NCBI RefSeq assembly: GCF_018143015.1
Contig: NC_054754.1
Location: 25,496,894 to 25,560,893 of the forward strand
Reading direction: 5' to 3'
Length of the DNA stretch: 64,000 nt
Origin: Lytechinus variegatus
Lineage: Eukaryota; Echinodermata; Echinoidea; Temnopleuroida; Toxopneustidae
How positions within the stretch are numbered: the first letter of the stretch is position 1; the number at the start of each line of letters is the position of its first letter. Below, piece after piece: positions 1 to 13,200 of this stretch. Under the pieces are notes generated by a model. It searched no databases, was not told the DNA's origin, and saw only the letters and a program-made list of their open reading frames with translations. The translations under genes and the position numbers were made by a program.

Positions 1-463
1 TCATTTCTACCAAAATTACCAATTCCATCGACATTATCAATGTTAATTCAATTTATGTTTTACACCTATAGTACGGGCTTAAGGAAATTTTAGCATGTGT
101 AAAAAGGGTATTCATGATCAGCCTTATTTTCTAACATTGATGAAAAGAGCGGGAAAAGTTGTGTCAATAACTTGATTCAGTTGATTTCTTTCACCTCCGA
201 GTCTTTTTTGTCCTGATGACTTCATTGGAAAAACTAGCCTATACTAACTTTGGAATTCTCTTCCCAATGATATACATGTAGCAAAAAGGAAACTGTACTT
301 TACTTTTGAAAAATATCTTTCACTTTAGAGTCAAAGAGAAGATGCAAATACACTGTACAGTATGTTCAGTAGATTTAGCCTGAATACTGACCACGTTCTT
401 TTCTTTTCTCTACCAGGTTTATTTTACATAGTTTGATTGAAGTTTTTCTATCAATATGACTAA

Positions 464-650
464 ATGATGTCCTGTCTTTTTCTATTTCTTTTCTCTCTTC
501 CTTCTATTCTCTTTGTGTTATTGTTGTTGTTTTTGCTGTTGTTCTCCTTATTCTTTTTTTCCTCATCCTTTTTCTTCTGTAATTCTCCTTCTCTTCTTCT
601 ATTTTTTCTTCTACTTCTTCATTATATTCTTTTATATATTATCTCTATGC
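464..650. repeat. Pyrimidine-rich low-complexity tract
   Basis: Imperfect TTC/TTG/CTT triplets on + give a 67-codon open frame of almost only Leu, Phe and Ser. This is a composition artefact, not a gene. Confidence 0.7.
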
Positions 651-1511
651 ATCTTATTAATTGGTAATAGTAAATTTTGAATTTTTCGTTTTTTTTTTTA
701 AATACGTAAATAGTATAATTTTACCATTTTATTATCTTAATTCTATAAGTCAAAGACCCCACTGGTAATAAGCCTTAGAGCTTTCATGGGTCATCATGTG
801 CAAGCCTGTTGTTTTTAATTCTACTGTACATATGTTATGGTGACTTGCCAAATAAAATCATTCAATCAATCAAAGTTTAGAAAGAAAATATCAGAGAAGC
901 AGGGCCCAGGGGGAAGATTTTAAGTTTTTGAAGACGACTGGACAGGTAAGACTGAAGAGGATGGGGGGCACGGAGCAGGGGAAAAAATACACGGGGGCTC
1001 GGGGCGATTTTGCCCCTGAAATGCCCTAAAGAGCCCTGGAAAACTAAAATGGAGGCCCTGAAATTCATATAGGGTCCAATGTAAACTTTAACACAAATTA
1101 GGATATTTGGGCTAGTGAGCTCAAAAATAGCCCCGGAAAATAAATTATTAATTTTTTCCCTGGCACGGAGAGAAGAGAGGAAGTACTGAGTAGGATGTCC
1201 GAACGCAAACTGGCAAAGTCATACTAAAATTTTAAGCAATTATTAGTGAATGTTAGGTTCACACTACCAATCCTGATAATGCCCGATCACTCATTTTCCA
1301 TGACCAATCAAATTTTTATTTTCTTTTAATAGTTACAACTTACTTTCGGATCACACTTTTATTTCCCATTAACATTTCAAAAGTTCAAAGTTCCTCAATC
1401 AGTCCGTCTAATAGACAGCCTGATTGAGGAGGTTTGAAATATTTGGAGAAAATAAAAAATTGTGATCCAAATGTAAAGTGACAAGAAAATAAAAGTTTGG
1501 GCCTCTTTCAG

Positions 1512-1679
1512 GGGGGCGTTTCATGAAAGGACTTGTCAGACGTTTTATCCGACAAGTCCCATTTTATCCGACAGTTACCATAGGAAGAGTGCCTCTCAGC
1601 CAATCAAAATCATGGAAAGATGTCAGATCTCTGAGATCTGACAACTTGTCGGATAAAAATATTGATGAAACGCTCCCCA
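1512..1679. mobile_element. Foldback MITE (GTTTCATGAAAGGACTTGTC family)
   Basis: The left end GGGGGCGTTTCATGAAAGG is matched at the right by the reverse complement of CTGGGGAGCGTTTCAT. Subterminal blocks (TTTTATCCGACAAG and its complement) also pair. A second copy with the same ends and centre (CCAATCA core) lies at 13890-14031 and a diverged one at 24672-24809. It is non-coding, and the superfamily is not determined. Confidence 0.75.
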
Positions 1680-3544
1680 GGGTCTTCTTATTCTTCTGGT
1701 AACAGTACCAGGCCAACGTCAGGTGTATTGTCGTACTGGTCGGGCTCAATTACTTTCTTCAATTTTACGTAATTGAAGAAATGTTCAATTAATACAATTA
1801 CTTTTCAATTAAATTACATTATTTTCAATTACGATTGCCAATTTTGTCAATTACAATTTCAATTACTTTCATAGATATGTCATAAATGAATTGTATTCTG
1901 TATACCGGTACCACATATTTCAACATAATTCTAAGTTGCAGAGAAGATTGACATTTATAAAGGTTTATGTTAAAGAGCATGGATTCTGCCTATTTCACTC
2001 TTTGATGCTGAAGTAGTTGACGTGAAAAAGGTCATGAAATTAAATAAATTAAGTAAGTTTATTCATTGGGATTATGTAACTGAATGTAATTAAAGTAATT
2101 GACAGTAATTGAAGTCAATTAATTTTTTTGAAATTACAATTACTTTCTCTTTCAAAAGTTCAAATACAATTACAATTACTAGAATTTCCTTGTAATTGAG
2201 CCCAACACTGCCCTCTTTACAAAAGTCACTAACTGATATGGTAAAGAGCCAGTGTATGTACATTTTGGATAAGTATTGAGAGTAGGAATAATTTAATAGG
2301 AAGTTTTTACTTACAAGGAGGAGCGTGATATACAGAACAAGCAGTACGGTACACTTTTTATTCTTTTTTTGTTCTAGATTTCTCCACAAACAACCTTAGA
2401 CTAGTCTCACAAGTTACAGTATCATTTAGAAAATACTAATAATGACATGTGAATGTATGAAAATCAATAATTTGCTTGTTGGCCATCTGCCATATATATG
2501 CCAGGCAGATTGCACCACTACACTGTACATAATGAAGCTACATGTACAATGTAACATGTAACTTCTGAGGTTGCATGCCATGATCTCACCACCCAGGTTT
2601 TAAGTATTTACAAATATTGCTTCATACATTTTACTCATTTTCAGAACCAGACATGCTTGGGAGAAGTGTACATGTTACATGTACTATCAAATTGGGCTAT
2701 GAAAAACTTAAAAGAAAATAATGTGTGTTTTTTACATGTATACACAATTGAATTTACACTATCAAACACTATTGGAAATGGGGATTATATCTACTGTAGT
2801 ACACTCAAAGTAAAAATAAGAGGCAAGAATCTGAGGCAAGATGATTGTAAGATTTTCAAGAGCAATTTTATCTGTATTGATGCGAAATTGATTTTTCCCC
2901 CATTTGTGTACAGAAACATGAAGAGTCTACACGTACATGTATACAGAACTGACTTCTAGCAAGTGACTTTTCAGATTCTAATCTTGAATATAACATGTAC
3001 ACTACCCAATAAAACATCATTTTGAAAAACCTAAATTGATGTTGATGGTCTGATGCTAAATTTTGTTTGATGCAGAGTACAAACTACATATAGAATTTTT
3101 TTTTCTTCAAGATTTATTGCCATCTGTATTTGTACTGTACTGTGGGTTTGTCTTATAATAGCCATGGATGCATCTTGTGGTTGTATATATGTATACATGT
3201 ATGATGTACATGTAGGTCCTACTGTGTAAGTATTGGGATTGCTGTTTAAACTGTAGCTACATGTACATGTAAATCACCTTCTTATTGCCTTAATGATGAC
3301 TGTCACTTAAGGATGATTGTCACTTAAGGATGATTGTCACTTCACTTTTTTTCTCTCCTAAACGAAGTTCAGCAGAGACCTACATGTAGTAGCCAGTTTT
3401 CCTGTACAAACACTGCTGAACTAAACCTCTTTACAAAGTTCTGTTCAACTTGCTCATATTTCTTTATTTCTACATCAATTGTGTTCATACTTGGTACATG
3501 CATGTATCATCCTTGGATAACAATACATGTACATGTGTCCATAA

Positions 3545-3905
3545 GGATGATGGGGTCAAAGGTCACCTAGAGGTCAAACGGTTAAATGATATTGAGGTCA
3601 TATCCATCCTTTTGTTAACCTAGCTCTTATTTCTTTATTTCTGCATCTATTTTTATCACACTTTCAAATAATCATTGGGTTTAAATACACGTACCACAAG
3701 TTTGTTGTTGCGGGTGCTTGGGTCAAAGGTCATTATCATCTAAGGGTCAAAAGGTCAGAATTTTTGTTCAAATTGCTTTCATTCCTTTCTGTCTGCATCA
3801 ATTTTGTCTACATGTACATGTAAATGATTCTGAGTAATAGCAAATGTGTCTCCATGTCATGAGGATGACAAGGTCAAAGGTCATCAAGGGGTCAAAAGAT
3901 CATAT
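3545..3905 (+). repeat. Three-unit tandem repeat, each unit with a DR1 motif
   Basis: About three diverged units of 150-167 bp. Each contains RGGTCAAAGGTCA at 3553-3565, 3720-3732 and 3871-3883, followed closely by a second GGTCAAA-type half site. These match the direct-repeat-1 sequence bound by RXR/HNF4/COUP-type nuclear receptors. The units also share a T-rich block and a TGCATCAATTTT-like block. Regulatory function is not shown. Confidence 0.6.
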
Positions 3906-4212
3906 TGCGTATTTTATTGATCATAATATCAGGCAAGATTCAAGATTTGTGAACCACCTTGTAGTCATAAAGCAATACTCGAATATACACTGTAAGGACA
4001 TGTTGACTTGTTAGAAGAATATTGCAAGCCTGATTGTATGTAGTGTATGTGAGCAGCCAATACCAGCAATGATGCTAATGCATGTTCTCTGTATGCATGT
4101 ACATGTACATGAAGAAGAAAGATATTTCTAAATTTACATGTACATATACAACTGTAGCTCTATTACTTTTGTATACAAGCACTTTTATTCACAATATCTC
4201 TTTTCTTTCCAG

Positions 4213-4262
4213 GTATTATGAATGATGTCATCATTCCACTCAGAAAGCGGAAGTGCCAGAAT
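4213..4262 (+). CDS. STXBP1: STXBP1 coding exon (residues ~15-30)
   Basis: Acceptor TTTCCAG, donor GTAAGT. It encodes [16 protein letters not shown], aligning with the helix after the N-terminal Munc18 peptide. It starts with 2 nt completing a codon from the unseen first exon and ends in phase 0. Confidence 0.85.
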
Positions 4263-7200
4263 GTAAGTAATCTGATTCTGATTTGTACTGTACATGCACA
4301 TACTGTATACCATGGAAAAGTTGTTTTTATAACAAATGTTTTACAATGCACTTTCATAAACCATAAGTTACACCATGACTACCTGTACACACTATTGATG
4401 TGTTCTTGTGCCATAAAATGCAATGTAATTTAATATTTTTTCTTTGTTTTTTTTACATACAATGTAGTGGCAGTGAATTTTCTGTATTTCTCGTCAAAAT
4501 TTGTTAAACTGCTTTCATACGGTACTGGTATGATTTTTATAACAAATCAAATTTCAGTTTCAACTGATGTGAATCAAAATAAGTAGTTCAATATTTCATT
4601 TTTTTTGCTTTAAAAAACAAAGATCTCTTTTTGCATTGAGAGGAGTTATGGTTTATTTTTTTGAGTAACAGAATCACTTGATTGGGTTTGGAATTTTGGA
4701 TTCTTATCAACTCAGCAGGCTTAAACTGCAATTTTGATACAAAGTAAAAGAAAACTTTGGAAATTATATTCATTTTCTATTTACCCATCATACAAACCAG
4801 TGGCGTACCCAGGATTTTCCAGGGGGGGCGCGAAAATCGTACGCCAAAAAAATTGACAAGCCAAAAAAAAAAGATCTTCAACAACCACAAAAGGATTTCG
4901 TACCAGAAAAAAATTTGACAAGTAAAAAAAAAAGTCTTCAAGTTCAAAGGAACAGGCCACTTGTGGCTCATCAGGGATCAGTTATGACTCTCAGGGGGGC
5001 AGGGATACGTCCCTTGCATGGTTTGTGACTCTGCCCCCCCCTGTAAGTACATGTACGCTAATGATGCAAACCTTGAGAGATCATCTCATTTTCCTTTTCA
5101 TTCATGTATTTATCTCTCCTTTCAGGTTTTGATCTTGGATCAGCTGAGTATGAGAATGATATCAGCATGTGTTCGCATGCATGATCTAGCTGATGAAGGC
5201 ATTACTAGTATGTACCTTGATTCTCACCTTTTTCTTCAGAAAAAAACATTTTTTAAAAATTAGATGAATTATACATGTAAAGTTTGGTCCTGAGATCAAA
5301 TTTAGGAAGAAGCTCTCCCAAAGGGATTGGTAAATGATATGCTGGAATCCTGAAAATTATCAAGAAGAATTATTTTGTTGTGAGTTATTGCTCTGCACAC
5401 ATGAATGTGTGTATGGGACTACACACCAGTGGTTTCACCCAATATTTCAGCCTTTTTGGTGAATACTAGGGCAAAGATCTGAAGAGACACCATTACATTG
5501 ACCCTTTTCACCATAACATTCATTCTAATTTGACAGGAAATGGTCTTAATAAACCTGTAGAAGTTGTTGGAGTTATTGTTTGTGATCCTGAAAAATTATG
5601 TATAAGTACAAAAGTGGTTAAGTCTGCTATTTTGTGTTTTCCAGGGTACAATCACAACTCATATGTGAATACTTATTTTACAAGTACAAAACACATTACC
5701 ATTAACCAATGCAAATCATTCTACTTCATGCTCCTTTTCTTGTATGTGAAATATATTTTGACAATTTTGAATTACGTTCTAAAAAGAAACATGATCAGAC
5801 AAAAGAAACCCATGAATCTTAATGATAATAGTCAGTTCTTGTATAGCGCATAACACATTATGAATAACGTCTCTATGCGCTTCCAAAGGACTTGGATATT
5901 ATTACCCTTGCTGTAGCTCAAGCAGCTTGTGTTTATATTTGATCCGTATGAACATTTATTTAGTCCATAATTGCTTTTGATATCATGATAACTTTTATAA
6001 TTGTCTGGTTGCATTTTATAGTTGTGGAAGACATCAATAAGAAGAGAGAGCCTTTGAAGGGTTTAGAAGGTGTCTACATCATCCAGCCAAATGAAAAGGT
6101 ATCTTTTGAATATTCTGTTTACCTTATACTACAAATATTTTATAAGATATGGAGGAAATTGATGCTATGGGATTTGATGTCCATGTAATTAGCCCTTGTT
6201 TGAAATGGGATAGAACCACCAAACCAAGACTCTTGGATGCACAATCTCTTTGCTGAGTTTATCTTTGATAATTCTGATAATAGATACAAAATATATTTTG
6301 CATGATAATCATAAGTCTTATTTATTTACCCAGGGTTGCAACTTTAGTGGTCCCTGCAGGCCTTCGCCTAAGCTATTGATATCTTTATTCTTTCTAAAAT
6401 GTTGAGAGCATAAGAAGGCCCCGTGTTTGAAAATAATAATAATGTGCATTTATATAGCGCTTAACACGTTTGAACGACGCCTCAAAGCACTTTACAGATA
6501 TACTATTACCCTGGTCATTGGATTCTTGCATGCCCGCATACAATGTATGCACCTTCTCCACTCCCTGGGGAGCATTTCAGCAAGAGTTCCAAGACTCAAT
6601 TGCTAGGCAGACTCCATAGGCTTTCGCATCATACCGGTTACCCATTTAACACCTGGGTGGAGAGTGGCAAATTGTGGGTTGATGCCTTGCCAAAGGACGC
6701 TAGGCCATGGTTGGATTCGAACACACAACCCTCTGATTACAAGGCGGGAGTAGGAACCGCTACACCACGGCGCTTCCACAGTCCAGTTTAAGTCCTTGGT
6801 TTGTCTCGGCCATGGCTCAAACCCACAATGAGGCAGGTGCTCTACCACTGAGCTGCCAAGTCAAGTAATTCCACCATATGCATATCCTAATTTGAACAGA
6901 TACATAGATTTTCTGGCTAAATGAATGATTTTTTTTCTTCTTCACCAAAAGAAGTCAACATGCACATTCTATTTCTTACAACTATCAATTACTCTCTTTT
7001 TGGTTATATTTCTATTTTAGAATGTGATGCAGCTGATTGCAGACTTCAAGGATATCAACTCTCTTCAGTACAAGTATGCTCACATCTTCTTTACAGAAAG
7101 TGAGTATTTTCCCTGTTCTAGCATGTTAACATGACCAAGAATTAAATAAAAAGACTCGTCCTCAGCATGTATAACATATTCTTTATTTGTTTCTGTGGAG

Positions 7201-10200
7201 AAAGACAACTGCATATTATTGAAAGTTGTAAGCCCGACCCATACAGCTCAATTCGTCAACCTAGTCAGTAATCTGTGAGCACGATAAGAAGGGCTTCCCT
7301 TGTAAGGTACTTGTAGACCAGTCCTGATGCCTGACTGTGTCAAAGAAATGCCTGAACTAAATGCTGTGCATTGTTTGTTTTATCAAATAATCCCTTGAAT
7401 GATTGAATCTTCATAATTGAATGAAGCCATGTTGAGCCATGATATTAACTTATAACTAGTCATCACTGATCAATTGTATCATTGCATGATAGACAAAAAT
7501 AGATTCCTTGTCAAAGGTAATCTCTCTAACAATCACATGAATAGGATCCACACTGTCATAAGATAATGAGATACATGACATTTTTATGTTTTCTCTTCCC
7601 CAGCTTGTGAGGATGCATTGTTTGGGAGATTATGCAAGAGCCCTGCTCAACGGTTTATCAAGACACTCAAGGAAATCAACGTTGCATTCCTACCGTATGA
7701 ATCACAGGTAATCCCTTCTATGAATATTGATGAGTATTCTAAGTAAATGAATGGTCAGTTGATGCTCACATGATAAAACATAGTTTTCATTAGTAACCCA
7801 ATACTAAGATTGTAATCACTTATTGGTCAAAACTATGTCACGTGTGACGCGGTGCAATTTCATCTATCATCATCTAAGACTTTGACTTGCTTGAATTTGC
7901 AATTTCTTCTATCAAACCCTGTGATAGAATGCTTAACCCCAAGGGAGGGCAACGAGTTGAAAGGCTACGTGCACAGCGTGAAGGAATAAAACACAAAATT
8001 CATAATTTTCTTTTATATTTAATAGCAATCCTGTTTCCTGGGGGTGTTTCACAAAGATTTAAGTATGACTTAAATCGCACTTAAATGCTGATACGTATCT
8101 GAAATGCAACGTGCAATCTAATTGATCAATATGCAGTCATGCGCATCCTCTTTGCATGATCTGACCAATGCGGTCATGGCTTTTTTACCGCGCACCACTA
8201 GGTATTTACATGCGACTCTAAGTCATACTTAAGTCTTTGTCAAACACCCCCCTGGGGGTGTTTCACAAAGATTTAAGTATGACTTAGGTCGCACTTAAAT
8301 GTCGACGCGTACATGATATGCAACGCGCAATCTTATTCATCAATACGCAGTAGTGCGCGTCCTCTTGGCATGATCTGACCAATGCTGTCATGCCTTTTAT
8401 ACTGCGCGCAACTAGACATTTAAGAGCGACTTTAAGTCATACTTAAATCTTTGTGAAACACCCCCCAGGTCTGCTTTGTGCATAATAGTAAACTGCACAG
8501 TTACCAGCAAGTGTATGAAGTTATGCGAATGTGTAATACCCTTCATGAAAATGTATTTGGACAGCCCACTCTATAAGAATAACTCCAGCTTGATCAACAT
8601 GGACCATGCAGTAAACTACAATGCCATCAATGTGTTGACATTTGACCTCTCCAATTTTGTCATCATAATTATTGAAAATATTGCTTGATTTCATTGTTGC
8701 AGGTTGTGCAAGTTGCCGTGGATGAGGTTAATAACAATTTACCCCTTTGTCTCCAATTCCTTTTTGTAGGTGTTCTCTCTTGACTGTCCGGACAGCTTCA
8801 ATGTGTTTTACAACCCTTCTCGATCACAAACACGACCAATGTATGTAGAACGCATGGCTGAACAGATAGCCACCCTGTGCTCAACACTCGGTGAATACCC
8901 CGCCATTCGCTATAGAAGGTATGTCTCGTTTCTTTTCTGAAGAAGAATCCAGCAATGACACTGTCCCTTGTTTTGTACAAGTTCATCCATGGAATTCTGT
9001 ACTGTAGCATTGGCCTACTTTTTGTTCACAATATTTATAATTTTTTTTGCAATAATCTGACCCCATCTATATATTGACAGGGAGGGCAAGTACTAGTATG
9101 ATATTCTGTATGCCAATCTGTCTGTATGAATAAAAAGTATGTGCAAGATGATTTCTAAAAGTTGTGTAATTGCTGAGTAAATAGCAAAACAAGCATGAAA
9201 TTATTGTTCAATGACAACTCTTTTCCCCAAGCAGTAATACATTGTCTCACATGTTTATCTGTGTTAGTGATCTTCAGTATGATCGGTTTTCAGCTTAGAT
9301 TTGATTGCGCAAAGTTCAGTTGATGTAACCGTACCAGATCTAGATCTATGATATTCATGTATTGACAATTAACCTTATTGGTTTTACAGACTTTCTCATG
9401 AAATAAGTGTTCACTGCAACTACTTTCATTTATCTTTAAACCTGTAATAGGAATTGAGGTTTTATTATCATTCTTCTCCAACAGCGAGTTTGACCGTAAC
9501 ATGGAGTTTGCCCACATGATCCAGAACAAGCTAGACGCCTACAAGGCCGATGACCCCAGCATGGGTGAAGGTCCTGAGAAGCGTCGATCACAGCTCCTGG
9601 TCATCGATCGCGGCTTTGATCCCGTCTCCCCTCTCCTTCACGAGCTCACCTACCAAGCTATGGCGTATGACCTGCTGCCCATTGAAAATGATGTCTATAG
9701 GTATGTCCCAGGGCACTCTCAAAAAGCACCTTTTGCGTACTAAAGAGACCATGTGTAAAGCAAATTAATAAATAAACAAATATACAGACAAAATAAAGAA
9801 ACAAATAAATATTGCTGTTTTCTTTTTCAATTCAAATAAACATTTATTTTCTTGGGTTTTCACAAAACATTTAACAAGTAATAAATAAATAAGTATATAA
9901 ATAATTAAATGTATAAATATATAAATGAATGAATGAAGAATGAATAAATAGATATTTAAATAAATGAGTGGTTATTTTTATTGATGCTGATGTACAGGGT
10001 ATATGCTCAAATCCTTATCTAGCTTCATGACATATAAAGGAGAAATAATTCTAACTTCTTTATCACAATAGGGTCAGAAAAAATTGGGAGTTTGCGAAGT
10101 TGGGGTTTTTATTATACAAAAGAAAAGTTCTTCAAAATATTTTTAATATTTGATTTAACTTGAATTCACACCACTAATTAGGATTTTCCAAAATATATGA

Positions 10201-13200
10201 ATAAAAACGATAGCTGCAATGAAATGTTTTCAACTCTTCCATAGCGTTGTCATCATCTTCTTTCTTTGGTTCGATTGGCAATCAGTCATATTTGACTGTT
10301 GCAAATTTTATTTAAAATCCGTCACTCCTCACAATATAATAATAGTATTTTCTAATAGCACCTTCCTAATATGTGTTTGTTGTTGTGGTAATTTCAAATA
10401 CACTATTCAAATTTTTTTTAGATACGAGCAGCAGGGTGGTAGCGCTCCAGACTGTGAAGTTCTAATGGATGACAAAGATGAGATGTGGGTTGCCCTCCGT
10501 CATCAGCACATCGCTGTAGTATCACAGTGAGTTACCATCAACATTTTATTCCGGGGAGGGCGGGTTTGATGAAGTGTGGGAGTAGTCTGAAGGGGGGGGG
10601 GGCTGACCAAGGGGGACTTGGAAACGGGAAAGATACATGGCAGGCGGCTCAGAGCTATTCTGCCCTCGAAATGCTCAAAACAGCCCTGGAAACTCCTCAA
10701 AAAGATCCCTGGGAAATCCCCATTTATTGTGATGCTAAATATTACCCAGTGTTGTAGATTTAGGAAGTAACTTGTGAAAAATAGCCCCTTAAAATACAAT
10801 TTTAAGTTTGCCTACATGGAAGAAGCTAGTTTAGGGAGAGAGTATGAGGGTTGGGTTAGAATGAATCATGCCAAGTTGAGGGAGGGGTTATAAAGAGTGT
10901 GAGTTGAATACTTGGAATGTGATAATCAAGTCTTGCGAGTAGTTGCAAATTGGACATTGATCTATTTATTTTTTCCTATGCAAAAAAAGCAAGAAAATTT
11001 AGCATTCAAAAATTATATTTTCATATTTCTTGGCCACATAAAATCAGGCTGCAATCAATTGCAAATTAGAAGAGGTCAAGTGGGATCGATTTTTCATGTA
11101 CTTTGGTTCAAAAGACTGACAAACAATCTTTTTTTTTTCATATGTGCTACTGATTGTACTACCAGTATTTTCAAATTAAGCTTTTATTTTCAAACTGTTG
11201 ATGATGTACATGTAGATTATGTAACTTAGATTGAAGCCTTTATGTCATATGAAACATTTCATCCTCATTTCAGCTTGTATATTGTGAGAGGGTTAAAAAA
11301 AAATCAGGGTCCACCTGAAGAACCTCATTCAGCTCTAGATTTTGATCAGGTCTTGCAGGAAATGTGTATAATTATGTGCAATGATGTAGGCATGAGGAAG
11401 AGACTTGGGGCAAGGAGGGGAGGGGGATGAGCAGAAACCCCTAATAGAAGAGTCTTGAGCAAGCCTAATATCTTAAGGCATGGTCACACTGCCCGAGCGT
11501 TGTTGGACCAGTCGTGATGCGGAAAGAAAAAAAATCAACACCGCTCGCTCCCGTTCACCATTTTCTATTTCGAAAATTATTTTGTTTTCGATTTTTGTTT
11601 TTGATTTTTTCCCCAATTTTGTGAGCGAAATTCGACCCCCTCTCCCTACTGCTCCAACAACGCTCAGGCGGTGTGACCATGCCTTTAGACTTGGTATGTC
11701 TGGCGTCTAATAATCAAAATCATGAATTAAAAAATCATTAGTAATTGGCCATGAGTGATGATGTCTTTTTCTTGTGAACTTCTCTCTTACTACAGGACTG
11801 TGACTCAGCAGTTCAAGGAATTCGCCCAAGGCAAGAAAATGGGATCCGGAGGGGAAAAGGTAACATATTCTTCATAATATTGTGATCAGCATCATTATCA
11901 TCAACACCTTTATCATGATCATCTTCATCATCATCATTATTGTCATTATCATCATCATCGTTATTATTCTCTTTATCATCATCATTTTCTATATCATCAT
12001 CATCATTGTCATCATTCTCTTTATCATCATCATTATCATCATCATTGTCTTTATCATCATCATCGTCATCATTCTCTTTATCATCATCATTATCATTCTC
12101 ATTATCATCATCATCTTTATCATCATCATTCTCTTATCACTATCATCATCATCGTCATTTTTTTATCATCATCATTGTCATCATTTACTGTATCGTCATC
12201 ATTATCATCATCTTCATCGTCATCATTCTCTTATCATTATCATCATCATCATCATCATTCTTTTATCATCATCATTGTCATTCTTTTATCCTCATCATTA
12301 TCATCATCAATCTCTTTATCATCATTATCATCAGCAGCATTGAGTGTTATTTCTTTAGTTGTGACGTCTCTGTGACACTTTGGGGGGAAAGTGATGCTTT
12401 GCGCCATGCACGAGGCAGCTACATGTACTCTCAATCCTTCTCACCCCACCTCAATTTCTCACAATGGTTCTAGGCCTGAGATCTTTGGTCCGCTCAAATA
12501 TATGACGACGCATCCTCATGGGCTGCACATCTTGGGGGTGTGTCATATCCTCGTATCACAAGGAGCGCACTGCATGCAACATAGAAGATGCATAGTCACA
12601 TGAAACGAAATGTTAAACTTCTACGCTCTTAGTTGGCAATCCAGCATCTACAGTAATTTTGCAAACGTGGCACAAAATAATAATAATAGTAATAATTGCT
12701 GGATTTATATAGGGTTTTTGCCACAGGTAACAAAGCACAGCTATTGTTATCCCGACTTAAGCAGAGAATGAGTAGTTGTAATGGTAAGATTCTGCCTCCC
12801 AAACGTTCACATGCAAATCCAAAGCTACCTTTTTTTTTTAGTTTTATGCTACAGGTTCCTCAGATGGCATGAAAAGCCATAGGGCCACTGGTTTCTTATT
12901 CACAGGAATTTCTACTTGAGTAGTTGATGAAATAAGCCATCCATATTAGAATTCCCTCTGTTGAGGTTGCTCCAGCAAAATCCAGGAGTTTTGTATTCAA
13001 CAAACATTGAATATGTGATTTCCACCTTGGAGAATAGCAATTTTTAATATATTGTATTGCCTTATTTTTTTTCTTCAGACAAGTGTTCGTGATCTGACTC
13101 TGATGATCAAGAAGATGCCGCAGTATCAGAAAGAATTAAGGAAGGTATGTATTGAACATATTGTCATGGTTATGTTTTACACGTCTTTCTATTCCCGGTC

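Larger units (their letters stand above)
1..4212. other. Non-coding flank or first intron upstream of STXBP1 exon 2
   Basis: No exon of a recognisable gene is visible. The STXBP1 exon carrying the initiator codon and about 14 residues is not found here and probably lies upstream, so this stretch is most simply the end of intron 1. It holds a T/C-rich low-complexity tract (about 464-650), a foldback MITE (1512-1679), many ACATGTAC words, a small triplication of a 16-18 bp unit at 3296-3342, and a nuclear-receptor-like tandem repeat (3545-3905). Confidence 0.5.

Noticed and set aside
6543..6848. Overlapping frames of ~82 codons on both strands
   Set aside because: They lie within the tRNA-derived SINE and the adjoining tRNA-like head.
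11882..12473. Open frames up to 177 codons, Ile/Ser/His-rich
   Set aside because: They run over an (ATC)n microsatellite in an STXBP1 intron; composition alone keeps them open.
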